Shown piece by piece: positions 1-8,390 of a DNA stretch of 64,000 nt (the stretch's first letter is position 1; every line of letters begins with the position of its first letter). A program made the position numbers and the translations under genes. The notes under the pieces are model-generated. The model saw nothing but the letters and a program-made list of their open reading frames with translations. It searched no databases and had not been told where the DNA came from. The DNA lies in assembly GCF_900112615.1 (NCBI RefSeq), contig NZ_FOMK01000004.1, positions 620,001 through 684,000 of the forward strand, written 5' to 3'. Origin of the DNA: Chitinophaga sp. CF118. Lineage in GTDB: Bacteria; Bacteroidota; Bacteroidia; Chitinophagales; Chitinophagaceae.

Positions 1-3000
1 TAATTGTAGCAGCATCAACAATCATATTTGTTCCGCCCGAAATTGCTTTCACCAGCTTAACCGTTAATGGGAGGTTACCCTGGATGATCTGATCGTCCTG
101 GATAAGAACTGGAACAATAACGCTGTCTTGTCCGGCTGGTATTACTACTGTTGTCGCAACCGCCTGAATGTTGGTGCCTGCATAAGTTACCTGTAATGTA
201 ACCGTTACATCTGTTGCAGAAGTAATTGGCAACTTCACTACAAATGCACCATCTGTTGCAGGTTCTGCCGGATCAGTAAGTTTAGACAACTTTATTGCAG
301 CACCTGGTTTGTCTAGTATATTGATTGGCGCAATAGGAGCTACAGTATATCCGGTAGCACTTGCTGCAAATTGTAAGATGGTGGTTCCTTCTATTTTGAA
401 GTTGTCCGGTATATTAAGGAAGAACGTAACAAAGTTGCTGTCTTTCGGTAATGTTACTACAGTTGGTATCCCGTTATAATTAGTGATATCTGCTGTAGAA
501 GATGGATCCGGAGCTACATTGATCGATAAATCCTGTGTAGAAATAACTGTCGCATCTGCATAACCTATTGTCACTTTGGAGAAACTACCCTTATGAATAG
601 ACGTAGAGTCAATAGTGATCTTAAGTTTTGCTTTTGCAGGATCCAGAATTGTAGCATCATCAATAAATACATTCAGACTATCTGTAGTGACACTCGTCAT
701 ATTTGTTACCGTACCTGTAATCCTTAACAATTCTGCGCTTTCCAGGAAATTATCTGTGTTCGCAGTAAAGGTAAAGTCCTGGTAACCTATTGAAGGATCG
801 ATTGTAACCACTACAGGAATACCCGTATAATCGCTGCTGGCTGCAGCAGAAAGTACGCTGCTTGTAACGGATAACTGCACCGGAGTTGCCGGTAAGATAC
901 CTGCAGGGAAACTAGCTCTTACAGTATATGTATTACCTTCCAGCACATGGCTGCCCTGTGTTGTGGGCTGCGGTGTAAAGGTGATCTTACGGTTAGAGAT
1001 AGCAGTAGCATCTTTGATTTGCAGTGTAATGGAATCTTTAGGATATCCTGCAGCATCTATATATACTACAAGTGTTTCATCATCTCCAACTATATTATCA
1101 ACACTGGCAGAAATTTGCGCAAGAGTGATTGAATTACCTACCAGCGAAACTGTTTGTGGTAATCCGGAATAACCACTGGTAGCACCTGAACTAAGTCCTC
1201 TGGAAGCAGTGATTGATAAAGGCACTGAAGTAGTGGCGCCTCCGGACAATTTAATAGTAACGGATGCTCCAGCCCCTCCTTCTACTATAGTTGAAAGATC
1301 GCTGGTAATAATTAAACTGGTAGATACTACCTTATCTTTTATTGTAACAGTTGCTCCCTGATTTACCACTACACCCGTAATTGCAGGTGACGCAGCAGTA
1401 CCACCCAGGATAAGGGATTCATCACCTTCTGTTACACCATCATCTATAATTGTTACAGCGGTAGTATTACTGTGGTTATTTGTTTTATCTAATGTCAGCG
1501 TTGTAGAATCCAGTGTATAATCTCCGGCAGATGCTGTAGAAGCAGCTATCAGCGATGGCGTTATAACAATCGGCACTTCTGTGGTAATACCTGCAGGCAG
1601 ACTGTAAGTAAAGCTGTAGCTGGTACCACCTTCATTCATTATTGTGGTACTCGGAGTAACTGTGATAATCTTATTAGCCGGATTCGTACCTGTAGCATCC
1701 TGGATGGTACCACCAAACGATGGAATGTTAAGACCTGGAATACTTGTAGAGCTAGCCTGTAATGTGAATGCCTCATCCGCTTCCAGGATACCATCTGTAA
1801 CAGCAGATAATGCACTGTTAACGGTATAACTGTTTGTTAAGGAAGGTAAAGTTATTGTAGAAGAAGCAAGATTATAATCTGTGGTGGCAGCTATTGATGC
1901 AGCATTGTGTGTTAATGTAATCGCAATAGGATCTTCTGCACTGATAGCTGAGTTTACAAAGTTGATTTTGATTCCTGTATTATTACCTTCACTCAGTGTT
2001 GGCGTTACAAGTGAAACATTCATATCCTTGTTACCCGGAACCAGACCTGTAGAATCCTGGATGATAACAGTACCCGAATCTGTAGCAAACCCTGTTGGTT
2101 TGAATACAATCCACAGATTTTCATCATTCTCCAGAACATTGTCCAGTATTGCTGTCAGCGTTGTAACTGTTACAGTTTTTTTAGCAGTACCGGTAGTTGT
2201 AAAGGTTACATTAGCAGCAGATGTTAATCCGCTTACATCAGCAGTGGTAGCTTTTGAACTCAATCCCCTGGAAACATTCACAGGAATAGCATATCCGGCA
2301 GAGATACCGCCGGGTAATGTTAATGTAAGTGATCCACTCTTTCCTTCTTTCAACGTAGCAGGTGCTACCACCAGTTTCATGTTAGGATTATAGTCCACAT
2401 CCCTGATCGGAATATCAGGTCCGGCATAAGTATAAGAACGTTTAGCCCCTACGTTATCAAGTGCAACTACCACCAGTTTTATTACTTCAGGAGTAGGCCC
2501 TTCCAGTAGTTTATCTGCAACTACATCAAAAGTCACTTCAGTAGAAGTAGTTCCTGCGAGAATGGTGTATACTTTGCCGGAATAAAGGTCCAGATTCCAG
2601 TCCAGTCCTTCCTCTGCTGTAGACGCGTTGTCTACAACAATACTTTTGATGTTGATAGGCACCTCAGTTGTAACACCGGGAGGCAGATGGAAACTTAATT
2701 TTCCGCTGTACCCTTCCGGCACTGGCCGGGCAGTATCAGGAGATACGCAGTCGGCCAGTATTTTTGAATAGTTTGGATTATAGTAAGTACTGTCCAGGAT
2801 CAGGAGGTCTGACTGCCCGGTTACGGTAATACCCAATATAGTACCCTGAAACTTAAGTGTCAGTTTTTCTGTATTCTCCAGGCATTTATCTGATTTACCC
2901 TGAATGATAAAATCAGGACTGCTGGGAGCATTGGCAGGAATAATAATAGAAGTAGGTACTACATAATCAGAATCACCAACTGTTGAACTAGCCAATGTTG

Positions 3001-4507
3001 AAAAAGTGACAGTAATATCTTCCGGGAAAGTTACCCCTGAAGGCAGTTTGATCCTTGCTTTTGTTGAATTACCCTCAAGGATCTGGGTGCTATCCATATT
3101 CAATACCATTGAACGGGGTTCATCATCTATAATGGTATAATCGCATTCCGATGTACCGTTGATAGTCAGTAATGAAGCACAGGTACCTGCCAGCTTAAGG
3201 TGCAGCGAGCGGCTATACTGTAACTGATCATTTCCGATCACATGCAGGTTGGAAATAGCAATATTTTTAGCAGTTGTATAATCGCCTGCAGGAATCAGTA
3301 CTTCTTCCTGTACAAGTTTAAAGTCGGTATTCAATACTGCAGGATGTGCAAAGGAAGCACTGGCATCATACTGTACCAGCACATATGTAGGTGCTCCTAA
3401 TTTACCACCGGATACATTTAATGTGAGTCCCTGTGCCACCTGTTCTCCATCTGCTGTATTCCCTTCATTTCCAGATAAAGCAGCACTGGTGAACTGTACT
3501 TTTACCGGTGAATAAAGTCCTGTTCCATTGTTATATGAAAATCCGGATACAGGGAATGAATCTTTAACAGCAGTAATACCATCAAACTCTGTAGCCGTAG
3601 TACCATACCCTGATAAAACGCGGAAAGTTTTGACATTTACAGGATCAGGGCTAAATGCATCTCTGTACAGTGCCCCAAGCTGGTGCATTACTGCAAGAGA
3701 CCTTCCCCTTCCATCCACTCCAGTCGCCACTACATTACCAGGGAAGTAACCATCATCATCTACATAAAAACGGTTTTCCGGGATAGACGCTTCCCAGGAA
3801 TCAAATTGATTATATGTTCTGTATACATGAGACCGGGGAGCTTCAGTTGCACCAGCACAAGGCACATCTCTTAATATACCTACAGTTTTACCATCTGCAC
3901 TCACAAAACCATACCCGCACTTACTAACTTCATCCGGATCTGCTGCTGAAGCAGCACCCATTAACGACTGTTCCGATAAATAGAAAATTGCAGATGTCCC
4001 ACCGCTGATATTGGGCATATGCATAACAAAATCCATGAAGAAGTAATTGCTATTCTGGATATAAGACACAATACAGGTAACTGTACCTGTTTGCCCTGCA
4101 CCTCCATAGTATTTATCCAGTATAGTGCCTACGATTTGTACGCGGTAAGGATCTGCACTGGAACCAGTTCCAGATACAGGTGAGATATAACAGATGGAAG
4201 GACTTTTCAGATTAGCACCATCAAAATGTGTGTTGTTTTTAAAGTCGAACATCGCCCTCAGGCCGATTGTACTGTCGGTATGTGAATAACTTTCAGTCAG
4301 CCCGTTACGGGTTACTTTAATACCTCCGTCGCTGTAGATTTCAATTTTAATACCATCAGAAGTATTTGTACCTCCGGCTGAATTAATAACAGCTTTAACA
4401 GTCTGCGCGTTTACCTGGCCGCACATAAGTAGCAATAACACCGGAATCACGATCCTGTAAAGTACCCTGGATACTTTATAGGATGCAATACGGAGATTGC
4501 GTGTCAT
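1..4507 (-). CDS. Giant secreted repeat protein, Calx-beta-like modules (3' end outside window)
   Basis: The minus strand is open from the ATG at 4507 to the left edge: 1,502 codons and no stop. The protein starts with a basic segment and hydrophobic stretch ending VNAQ, a typical Sec signal peptide. About 300 residues of unfamiliar N-terminal domain follow. The rest is Ser/Thr/Val-rich beta sequence in modules of about 115 residues, each with an acidic motif such as DGILEADEAFTLQ, DGVTEGDESLIL or DNVLENDENLWIVF and a linker such as IQDATGTNPANK. This resembles Calx-beta repeats of Bacteroidota surface adhesins. The C-terminus, where a type IX sorting domain would be expected, is not visible. 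Location outside the cell is inferred; the ligand is unknown. Plus-strand ORFs within 947-3874 are shadows of this reading frame. Confidence 0.85.
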   Translation of the reverse strand, partial: MTRNLRIASYKVSRVLYRIVIPVLLLLMCGQVNAQTVKAVINSAGGTNTSDGIKIEIYSDGGIKVTRNGLTESYSHTDSTIGLRAMFDFKNNTHFDGANLKSPSICYISPVSGTGSSADPYRVQIVGTILDKYYGGAGQTGTVTCIVSYIQNSNYFFMDFVMHMPNISGGTSAIFYLSEQSLMGAASAADPDEVSKCGYGFVSADGKTVGILRDVPCAGATEAPRSHVYRTYNQFDSWEASIPENRFYVDDDGYFPGNVVATGVDGRGRSLAVMHQLGALYRDAFSPDPVNVKTFRVLSGYGTTATEFDGITAVKDSFPVSGFSYNNGTGLYSPVKVQFTSAALSGNEGNTADGEQVAQGLTLNVSGGKLGAPTYVLVQYDASASFAHPAVLNTDFKLVQEEVLIPAGDYTTAKNIAISNLHVIGNDQLQYSRSLHLKLAGTCASLLTINGTSECDYTIIDDEPRSMVLNMDSTQILEGNSTKARIKLPSGVTFPEDITVTFSTLASSTVGDSDYVVPTSIIIPANAPSSPDFIIQGKSDKCLENTEKLTLKFQGTILGITVTGQSDLLILDSTYYNPNYSKILADCVSPDTARPVPEGYSGKLSFHLPPGVTTEVPINIKSIVVDNASTAEEGLDWNLDLYSGKVYTILAGTTSTEVTFDVVADKLLEGPTPEVIKLVVVALDNVGAKRSYTYAGPDIPIRDVDYNPNMKLVVAPATLKEGKSGSLTLTLPGGISAGYAIPVNVSRGLSSKATTADVSGLTSAANVTFTTTGTAKKTVTVTTLTAILDNVLENDENLWIVFKPTGFATDSGTVIIQDSTGLVPGNKDMNVSLVTPTLSEGNNTGIKINFVNSAISAEDPIAITLTHNAASIAATTDYNLASSTITLPSLTNSYTVNSALSAVTDGILEADEAFTLQASSTSIPGLNIPSFGGTIQDATGTNPANKIITVTPSTTIMNEGGTSYSFTYSLPAGITTEVPIVITPSLIAASTASAGDYTLDSTTLTLDKTNNHSNTTAVTIIDDGVTEGDESLILGGTAASPAITGVVVNQGATVTIKDKVVSTSLIITSDLSTIVEGGAGASVTIKLSGGATTSVPLSITASRGLSSGATSGYSGLPQTVSLVGNSITLAQISASVDNIVGDDETLVVYIDAAGYPKDSITLQIKDATAISNRKITFTPQPTTQGSHVLEGNTYTVRASFPAGILPATPVQLSVTSSVLSAAASSDYTGIPVVVTIDPSIGYQDFTFTANTDNFLESAELLRITGTVTNMTSVTTDSLNVFIDDATILDPAKAKLKITIDSTSIHKGSFSKVTIGYADATVISTQDLSINVAPDPSSTADITNYNGIPTVVTLPKDSNFVTFFLNIPDNFKIEGTTILQFAASATGYTVAPIAPINILDKPGAAIKLSKLTDPAEPATDGAFVVKLPITSATDVTVTLQVTYAGTNIQAVATTVVIPAGQDSVIVPVLIQDDQIIQGNLPLTVKLVKAISGGTNMIVDAATI

Positions 4508-4672
4508 AGGTTGGGGAAGCTTGAGCATAGTAAAGCGTGTAAATTTCTATTATCCATCTGATTCAGTTCACTCTGATTAACCAATAATGAGAATATGGTT
4601 ATGAAATCTTTTACGAAAACAATTTGATTCAATACTAAAAAAGGCATAGAATCAGATCCTTGATGGTTAGTC

Positions 4673-4706
4673 CAAAATGTACCAATCACCGTAAGCAGTT
4701 GCTCAA
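4673..4706 (-). promoter_or_regulatory. Candidate promoter for the giant repeat protein
   Basis: On the minus strand a TTG (4704-4706) is followed after 22 bp by TACATTTTG (4673-4681), close to the Bacteroidota sigma-ABfr form (TTG, about 19-22 bp, TAnnTTTG). It would give a leader of roughly 160 nt before the ATG at 4507. Inferred from motif only. Confidence 0.4.
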
Positions 4707-5028
4707 TCCATCAAATTTTGTATTGCCACCAACACCAAAGACAACACCTATATATTGAAATACAAACATATCGAATATTTCACACCTAGTCAAAATATTT
4801 TATATATTTTGTTAATATGTCTATCCACGGAATGGGGATAACTTTTATTATCCGGTATTTATCAATGGGTTGTGAGCTGCCTTTTTTTACACATACAATG
4901 TTAATTATTAGCTAAAACAGTGTTGCAACATAGAATTAGCAAACTGAGATATAACCAGGGTGAAGGAAGAAAAAAAGGTCGGATTAATTAAATGTTCTGT
5001 TTGAACATCCAAAAAAAGAACAAATGCA

Positions 5029-5060
5029 TTGTCAGAAGCCATAAAATAAAGGTAGATTTG
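5029..5060 (+). promoter_or_regulatory. ahcY promoter (TTG-N21-TAGATTTG)
   Basis: TTG at 5029-5031 and TAGATTTG at 5053-5060 are spaced 21 bp apart, a good match to the Bacteroidota -33/-7 consensus. The ATG of ahcY lies 16 nt after the -7 box, so the predicted leader is only about 10 nt. Confidence 0.55.
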
Positions 5061-5076
5061 CACAAAACAAGTAATA

Positions 5077-6405
5077 ATGTCGACAATAGCTAACTCTAAC
5101 ATTGACTTTAACCTTGCATATAAGGTAAAGGACATGTCTCTGGCAGAATGGGGACGTAAAGAAATAGAACTGGCAGAAGCAGAAATGCCAGGTTTGATGT
5201 CCCTCAGAGAGGAATATGGTGCTACCAAGCCATTACAGGGTGCCCGCATTGCCGGTTGCTTACATATGACCATCCAGACTGCCGTATTAATAGAAACTCT
5301 GGTACATCTGGGTGCAGAAGTACGCTGGAGCTCTTGTAATATCTTCTCTACCCAGGATCATGCTGCTGCTGCTATCGCTGCTGCAGGTGTTCCCGTGTTT
5401 GCCTGGAAAGGTTTGAACGAGAAGGAATTTGACTGGTGTATTGAACAAACCCTGTTCTTCGGTGGTGCTGACCGTCCGCTGAACATGATCCTGGATGATG
5501 GTGGTGACCTGACCAACATGGTATTTGATAAATATCCTGAACTGATCCAGCACGTTAAAGGCTTGAGTGAAGAAACCACTACCGGTGTACACCGTCTTTA
5601 CGAGCGCATGCAGCATGGTACTTTACCAATCCCTGCTATCAATATCAACGACTCTGTTACTAAATCTAAATTTGATAACAAATACGGTTGCCGTGAATCA
5701 TGTGTAGATGCGATCCGTCGTGCTACCGATGTAATGATTGCCGGTAAAGTAGCAGTTGTTGCTGGTTTTGGTGATGTTGGTAAAGGTTCTGCAGAATCTC
5801 TGAGAGGTGCTGGTGCCCGTGTAATCGTTACTGAAATAGATCCTATCTGTGCGCTGCAGGCTGCTATGGAAGGCTATGAAGTGAAGAAAATGGCTGATGC
5901 AGTGAAAGAAGCCGATATTATCGTTACCACCACAGGTTGTCGCGATATCATCATCGGTGATCATTTCAAATCAATGAAGGATAAATGTATCGTATCTAAC
6001 ATCGGTCACTTTGACATTGAAATAGATGTTGCCTGGTTGAACAAAAACTACGGTAATACCAAAGTGGAAATCAAACCACAGGTAGATAAATATACCATTG
6101 ATGGTAAAGATATCATCCTGCTGGCTGAAGGCCGCCTGGTAAACCTTGGTTGTGCCAATGGTCATCCTTCATTTGTAATGAGTAACTCATTTACAAACCA
6201 GGTAATGGCTCAGCTGGAACTGTGGATCAATACCAGCAAATACGAAAACAAAGTATATGTACTGCCTAAACACCTGGATGAAAAAGTAGCCCGTCTGCAC
6301 CTGAAAAAAGTAGGCGTAGAACTGGATGAGCTGACTCCAGCTCAATCAGCTTACCTGAATATCCCAGTGGTAGGTCCTTACAAACCTGATTACTACAGGT
6401 ACTAG
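5077..6405 (+). CDS. ahcY: Adenosylhomocysteinase (SAH hydrolase)
   Basis: Cytosolic NAD-dependent enzyme that splits S-adenosylhomocysteine into homocysteine and adenosine, closing the methylation cycle. The 442-residue length is normal. Visible signatures are the substrate segment ending DDGGDLTNM (about 140-148), the catalytic stretch NDSVTKSKFDNKYG (about 191-204), the NAD-binding loop VVAGFGDVGKG (about 227-237) and the family C-terminus ending KPDYYRY. It appears to be monocistronic: its own promoter lies upstream, and a hairpin terminator lies 25 bp after the stop. Nothing about the protein is unusual. Confidence 0.98.
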   Translation: MSTIANSNIDFNLAYKVKDMSLAEWGRKEIELAEAEMPGLMSLREEYGATKPLQGARIAGCLHMTIQTAVLIETLVHLGAEVRWSSCNIFSTQDHAAAAIAAAGVPVFAWKGLNEKEFDWCIEQTLFFGGADRPLNMILDDGGDLTNMVFDKYPELIQHVKGLSEETTTGVHRLYERMQHGTLPIPAININDSVTKSKFDNKYGCRESCVDAIRRATDVMIAGKVAVVAGFGDVGKGSAESLRGAGARVIVTEIDPICALQAAMEGYEVKKMADAVKEADIIVTTTGCRDIIIGDHFKSMKDKCIVSNIGHFDIEIDVAWLNKNYGNTKVEIKPQVDKYTIDGKDIILLAEGRLVNLGCANGHPSFVMSNSFTNQVMAQLELWINTSKYENKVYVLPKHLDEKVARLHLKKVGVELDELTPAQSAYLNIPVVGPYKPDYYRY

Positions 6406-6430
6406 TCGTACAAAAAAATAGAAAGGAAAA

Positions 6431-6464
6431 GGGTGTTCTGCTAAAAACAGAACACCCTTTTTTT
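6431..6464 (+). terminator. Intrinsic terminator after ahcY
   Basis: A 10-bp stem (GGGTGTTCTG at 6431-6440 pairing with CAGAACACCC at 6448-6457) with a short A-rich loop is followed by seven T and then TTCTT. It sits between ahcY and the pdxJ promoter box. Confidence 0.85.
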
Positions 6465-6467
6465 CTT

Positions 6468-6475
6468 TAATTTTG
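6468..6475 (+). promoter_or_regulatory. -7 box directly before pdxJ (probable leaderless start)
   Basis: TAATTTTG at 6468-6475 matches TAnnTTTG. Only four bases separate it from the pdxJ ATG at 6480, so transcription would begin at or next to the start codon. No clear TTG -33 box is visible; that position falls inside the ahcY terminator. Confidence 0.45.
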
Positions 6476-6479
6476 CAGC

Positions 6480-7211
6480 ATGACCAAGCTTAGCGTAAAT
6501 ATTAACAAGTTTGCTACCCTTCGCAATGCAAGGGGTGGTAATATGCCAGATATACTCAAAGTAGCACAGGATTGTGAACGTTTTGGTGCAGACGGGATTA
6601 CCGTACATCCCCGCCCGGATGAACGTCATATCCGCTACCAGGACGTAAGAGATCTTAAACCGCTGGTAACTACAGAATTTAATATAGAAGGATATCCTTC
6701 CCGCGATTTTATGGACCTGGTGCTGGATGTAAAACCACACCAGTGCACACTCGTGCCAGACCCGCCAGATGCCATTACTTCCAATACCGGCTGGGATACT
6801 ATAAAAAATCAGTCTTTTCTGAAAGAAGTAATCAGTACACTGAAAGCCGCAGGAATCAGAGTATCCATTTTCCTGAATGCCGAAGTTAATAAAGTGGAAG
6901 GTGCTAAAACTGCCGGGGCAGACCGTATAGAATTATATACCGGACCTTATGCAGAAGAATATGCCAAAGCCCGCACCCAGCTGCAAAACCTGGCACTGTT
7001 CAATAACTATAAAAACACTGCAGAAGCGGCCACCGCTATAGGACTTGACCTGAATGCAGGACATGATCTGAACCTGGAAAACCTGCGCTTTTTCAAACTG
7101 GCTATTCCTCAGTTGAAAGAAGTATCCATTGGACATGCGCTTGTATGTGATGCTATTTACCTGGGGCTGGAAAATACAATCCAGTTATATAAACGGGAAC
7201 TGGTACATTAA
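6480..7211 (+). CDS. pdxJ: Pyridoxine 5'-phosphate synthase
   Basis: Final ring-closing enzyme of the DXP-dependent vitamin B6 pathway. It condenses 1-deoxyxylulose 5-phosphate with 3-amino-2-oxopropyl phosphate to pyridoxine 5'-phosphate. The 243-residue TIM barrel starts MTKLSVNINKFATLRNARGG, which aligns with the normal PdxJ N-terminus and so fixes the start. It also has the motif ADGITVHPRPDERHI and a late GHALVCDAI stretch. The start lies only 4 bp after a -7 box. The stop at 7209-7211 directly abuts the stop of the convergent porQ gene, with no spacer. Confidence 0.97.
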   Translation: MTKLSVNINKFATLRNARGGNMPDILKVAQDCERFGADGITVHPRPDERHIRYQDVRDLKPLVTTEFNIEGYPSRDFMDLVLDVKPHQCTLVPDPPDAITSNTGWDTIKNQSFLKEVISTLKAAGIRVSIFLNAEVNKVEGAKTAGADRIELYTGPYAEEYAKARTQLQNLALFNNYKNTAEAATAIGLDLNAGHDLNLENLRFFKLAIPQLKEVSIGHALVCDAIYLGLENTIQLYKRELVH

Positions 7212-8255
7212 TCAGAATACTCCCCACTCCTTCAGTGGTATATTTATTCCCAGCTGATTCAGAGCTGCGCTGCGCTGATACCATGAACGGGTATAGCGCA
7301 GCTGCAACTTGCGTGTAACAATGCCAATACCGGCAGAGAATCCGCTAAGTCCTCTTTGCTGTGGCGTCGATAATTCCTGACGCCGTAAATGATTATACCC
7401 TGCCGTGATCTCTACATAACGACCTATTTCCCACTGTGCTGCCAGCACAAAATGCCGGAAAATCTTGTCGGCAGTTTTATTACCTGTATTAGTTGTGTCC
7501 CCATTTGTAATAATACTCCCCTCTTCAAAACCGGGATCTGAATAACGTACATCAAACTGGTAAATATGATGCAGGGTAGCGGATAACTGTAACGGAATAT
7601 GTTCCAGTTTTTTGGAAATCCCTATTTGCAAATCAAATGGTAACGGCTCCTTAGTACCTGCATAAGCTGTTAACTGTGCTCCCATGTTCCGGGCCACAAA
7701 TCCCGCCTGCCATTTATGTGCGGTATCCTGGTAAGTAAGGCCAACATTTACGCCCAACCCCGTGGAATGATATTGCTGATAATTTGATTGTATAAACTGT
7801 AACGTGATTCCATAGTGCCACCTCTCCAGGTATTGCCGGGAAAGGGTCAGTTGAAGAGACATATCCCTGGGTTTGAATGTGCCCTGGATATTACCGGCAG
7901 CATCCGTTTGTGTTACGGTGCCATAATTAACATACTGCACACTGCCGGCAAAAACTGTTTGTAAACGGCTGGAATAATAACCATACAGGCAATGTACATA
8001 TTGTACATCGGCAAAATAATTGGTATAATTCATTTCCAGATGCTGATGCATACTTTCTCTCAGCAAAGCAGGATTTAAAGCAGATAGCGCAATATCATTA
8101 TTCTGCTGACTAACATTTATATTCCCCAGTGCAGCCAGTTGCGGGGCTACAGGAAGATCAAGAAAAGAGAATACACTTTTTCCTCCCAGTACCTGGGCGG
8201 TAGCAGGCTGGAAATATAAAAACAGGCACAGGAATAAGCTTTTTATCTTCCGCAT
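7212..8255 (-). CDS. porQ: Type IX secretion system protein PorQ
   Basis: 347-residue outer-membrane protein with an N-terminal signal peptide (ends PATAQ). It then has the family opening GGKSVFSFLDLPVAPQLAALG and an NPALL motif near residue 85. The remainder is a beta-barrel pattern of alternating aromatic strands. PorQ is an accessory component of the Bacteroidota type IX secretion system; in Porphyromonas it is tied to attachment of cargo to the cell surface with PorU/PorV/PorZ. The family match is by overall sequence and opening motif. It lies downstream of lon on the same strand but is separated from it by a hairpin, so it is probably transcribed separately. Confidence 0.85.
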   Translation of the reverse strand: MRKIKSLFLCLFLYFQPATAQVLGGKSVFSFLDLPVAPQLAALGNINVSQQNNDIALSALNPALLRESMHQHLEMNYTNYFADVQYVHCLYGYYSSRLQTVFAGSVQYVNYGTVTQTDAAGNIQGTFKPRDMSLQLTLSRQYLERWHYGITLQFIQSNYQQYHSTGLGVNVGLTYQDTAHKWQAGFVARNMGAQLTAYAGTKEPLPFDLQIGISKKLEHIPLQLSATLHHIYQFDVRYSDPGFEEGSIITNGDTTNTGNKTADKIFRHFVLAAQWEIGRYVEITAGYNHLRRQELSTPQQRGLSGFSAGIGIVTRKLQLRYTRSWYQRSAALNQLGINIPLKEWGVF

Positions 8256-8290
8256 GAAGACATAAAACTAATTAATAATGTCGTAAATAA

Positions 8291-8325
8291 TAAAGCCACT
8301 CTGCCTGAAAGCAGAATGGCTTTAT
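8291..8325 (-). terminator. Hairpin between lon and porQ
   Basis: Inverted repeat TAAAGCCACTCTGC / GCAGAATGGCTTTA (8291-8324), a stem of about 14 bp with one mismatch. On the minus strand it is followed by TTATTATTTAC, a weak U tract, consistent with termination after lon. Confidence 0.6.
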
Positions 8326-8390
8326 AAAACCCTTAAAACAATCAACATAAACATTCAATGCAGGCCAACTGTAATAACCTGCATGAAGAG

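Larger units (their letters stand above)
4508..5076. other. 569-bp divergent intergenic region, no gene seen
   Basis: AT-rich DNA between the divergent giant repeat gene and ahcY. It contains candidate promoters at 4673-4706 (-) and 5029-5060 (+). Small ORFs here cross the promoters or gene starts and have no recognisable features. I see no RNA gene or repeat. Confidence 0.6.

Noticed and set aside
1881..2393. 170-aa plus-strand ORF and other plus ORFs within 947-3874.
   Set aside because: They are antisense to the uninterrupted minus-strand reading frame of the giant repeat protein and have no recognisable features.
4504..4689. 61-aa minus-strand ORF just before the giant protein, overlapping its ATG.
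   Set aside because: Its GTG start lies upstream of the predicted -7 box, and it has no ribosome-binding site or family match.
4908..5273. 121-aa minus-strand ORF crossing the ahcY promoter.
   Set aside because: It overlaps the ahcY start and promoter on the opposite strand; shadow frame.
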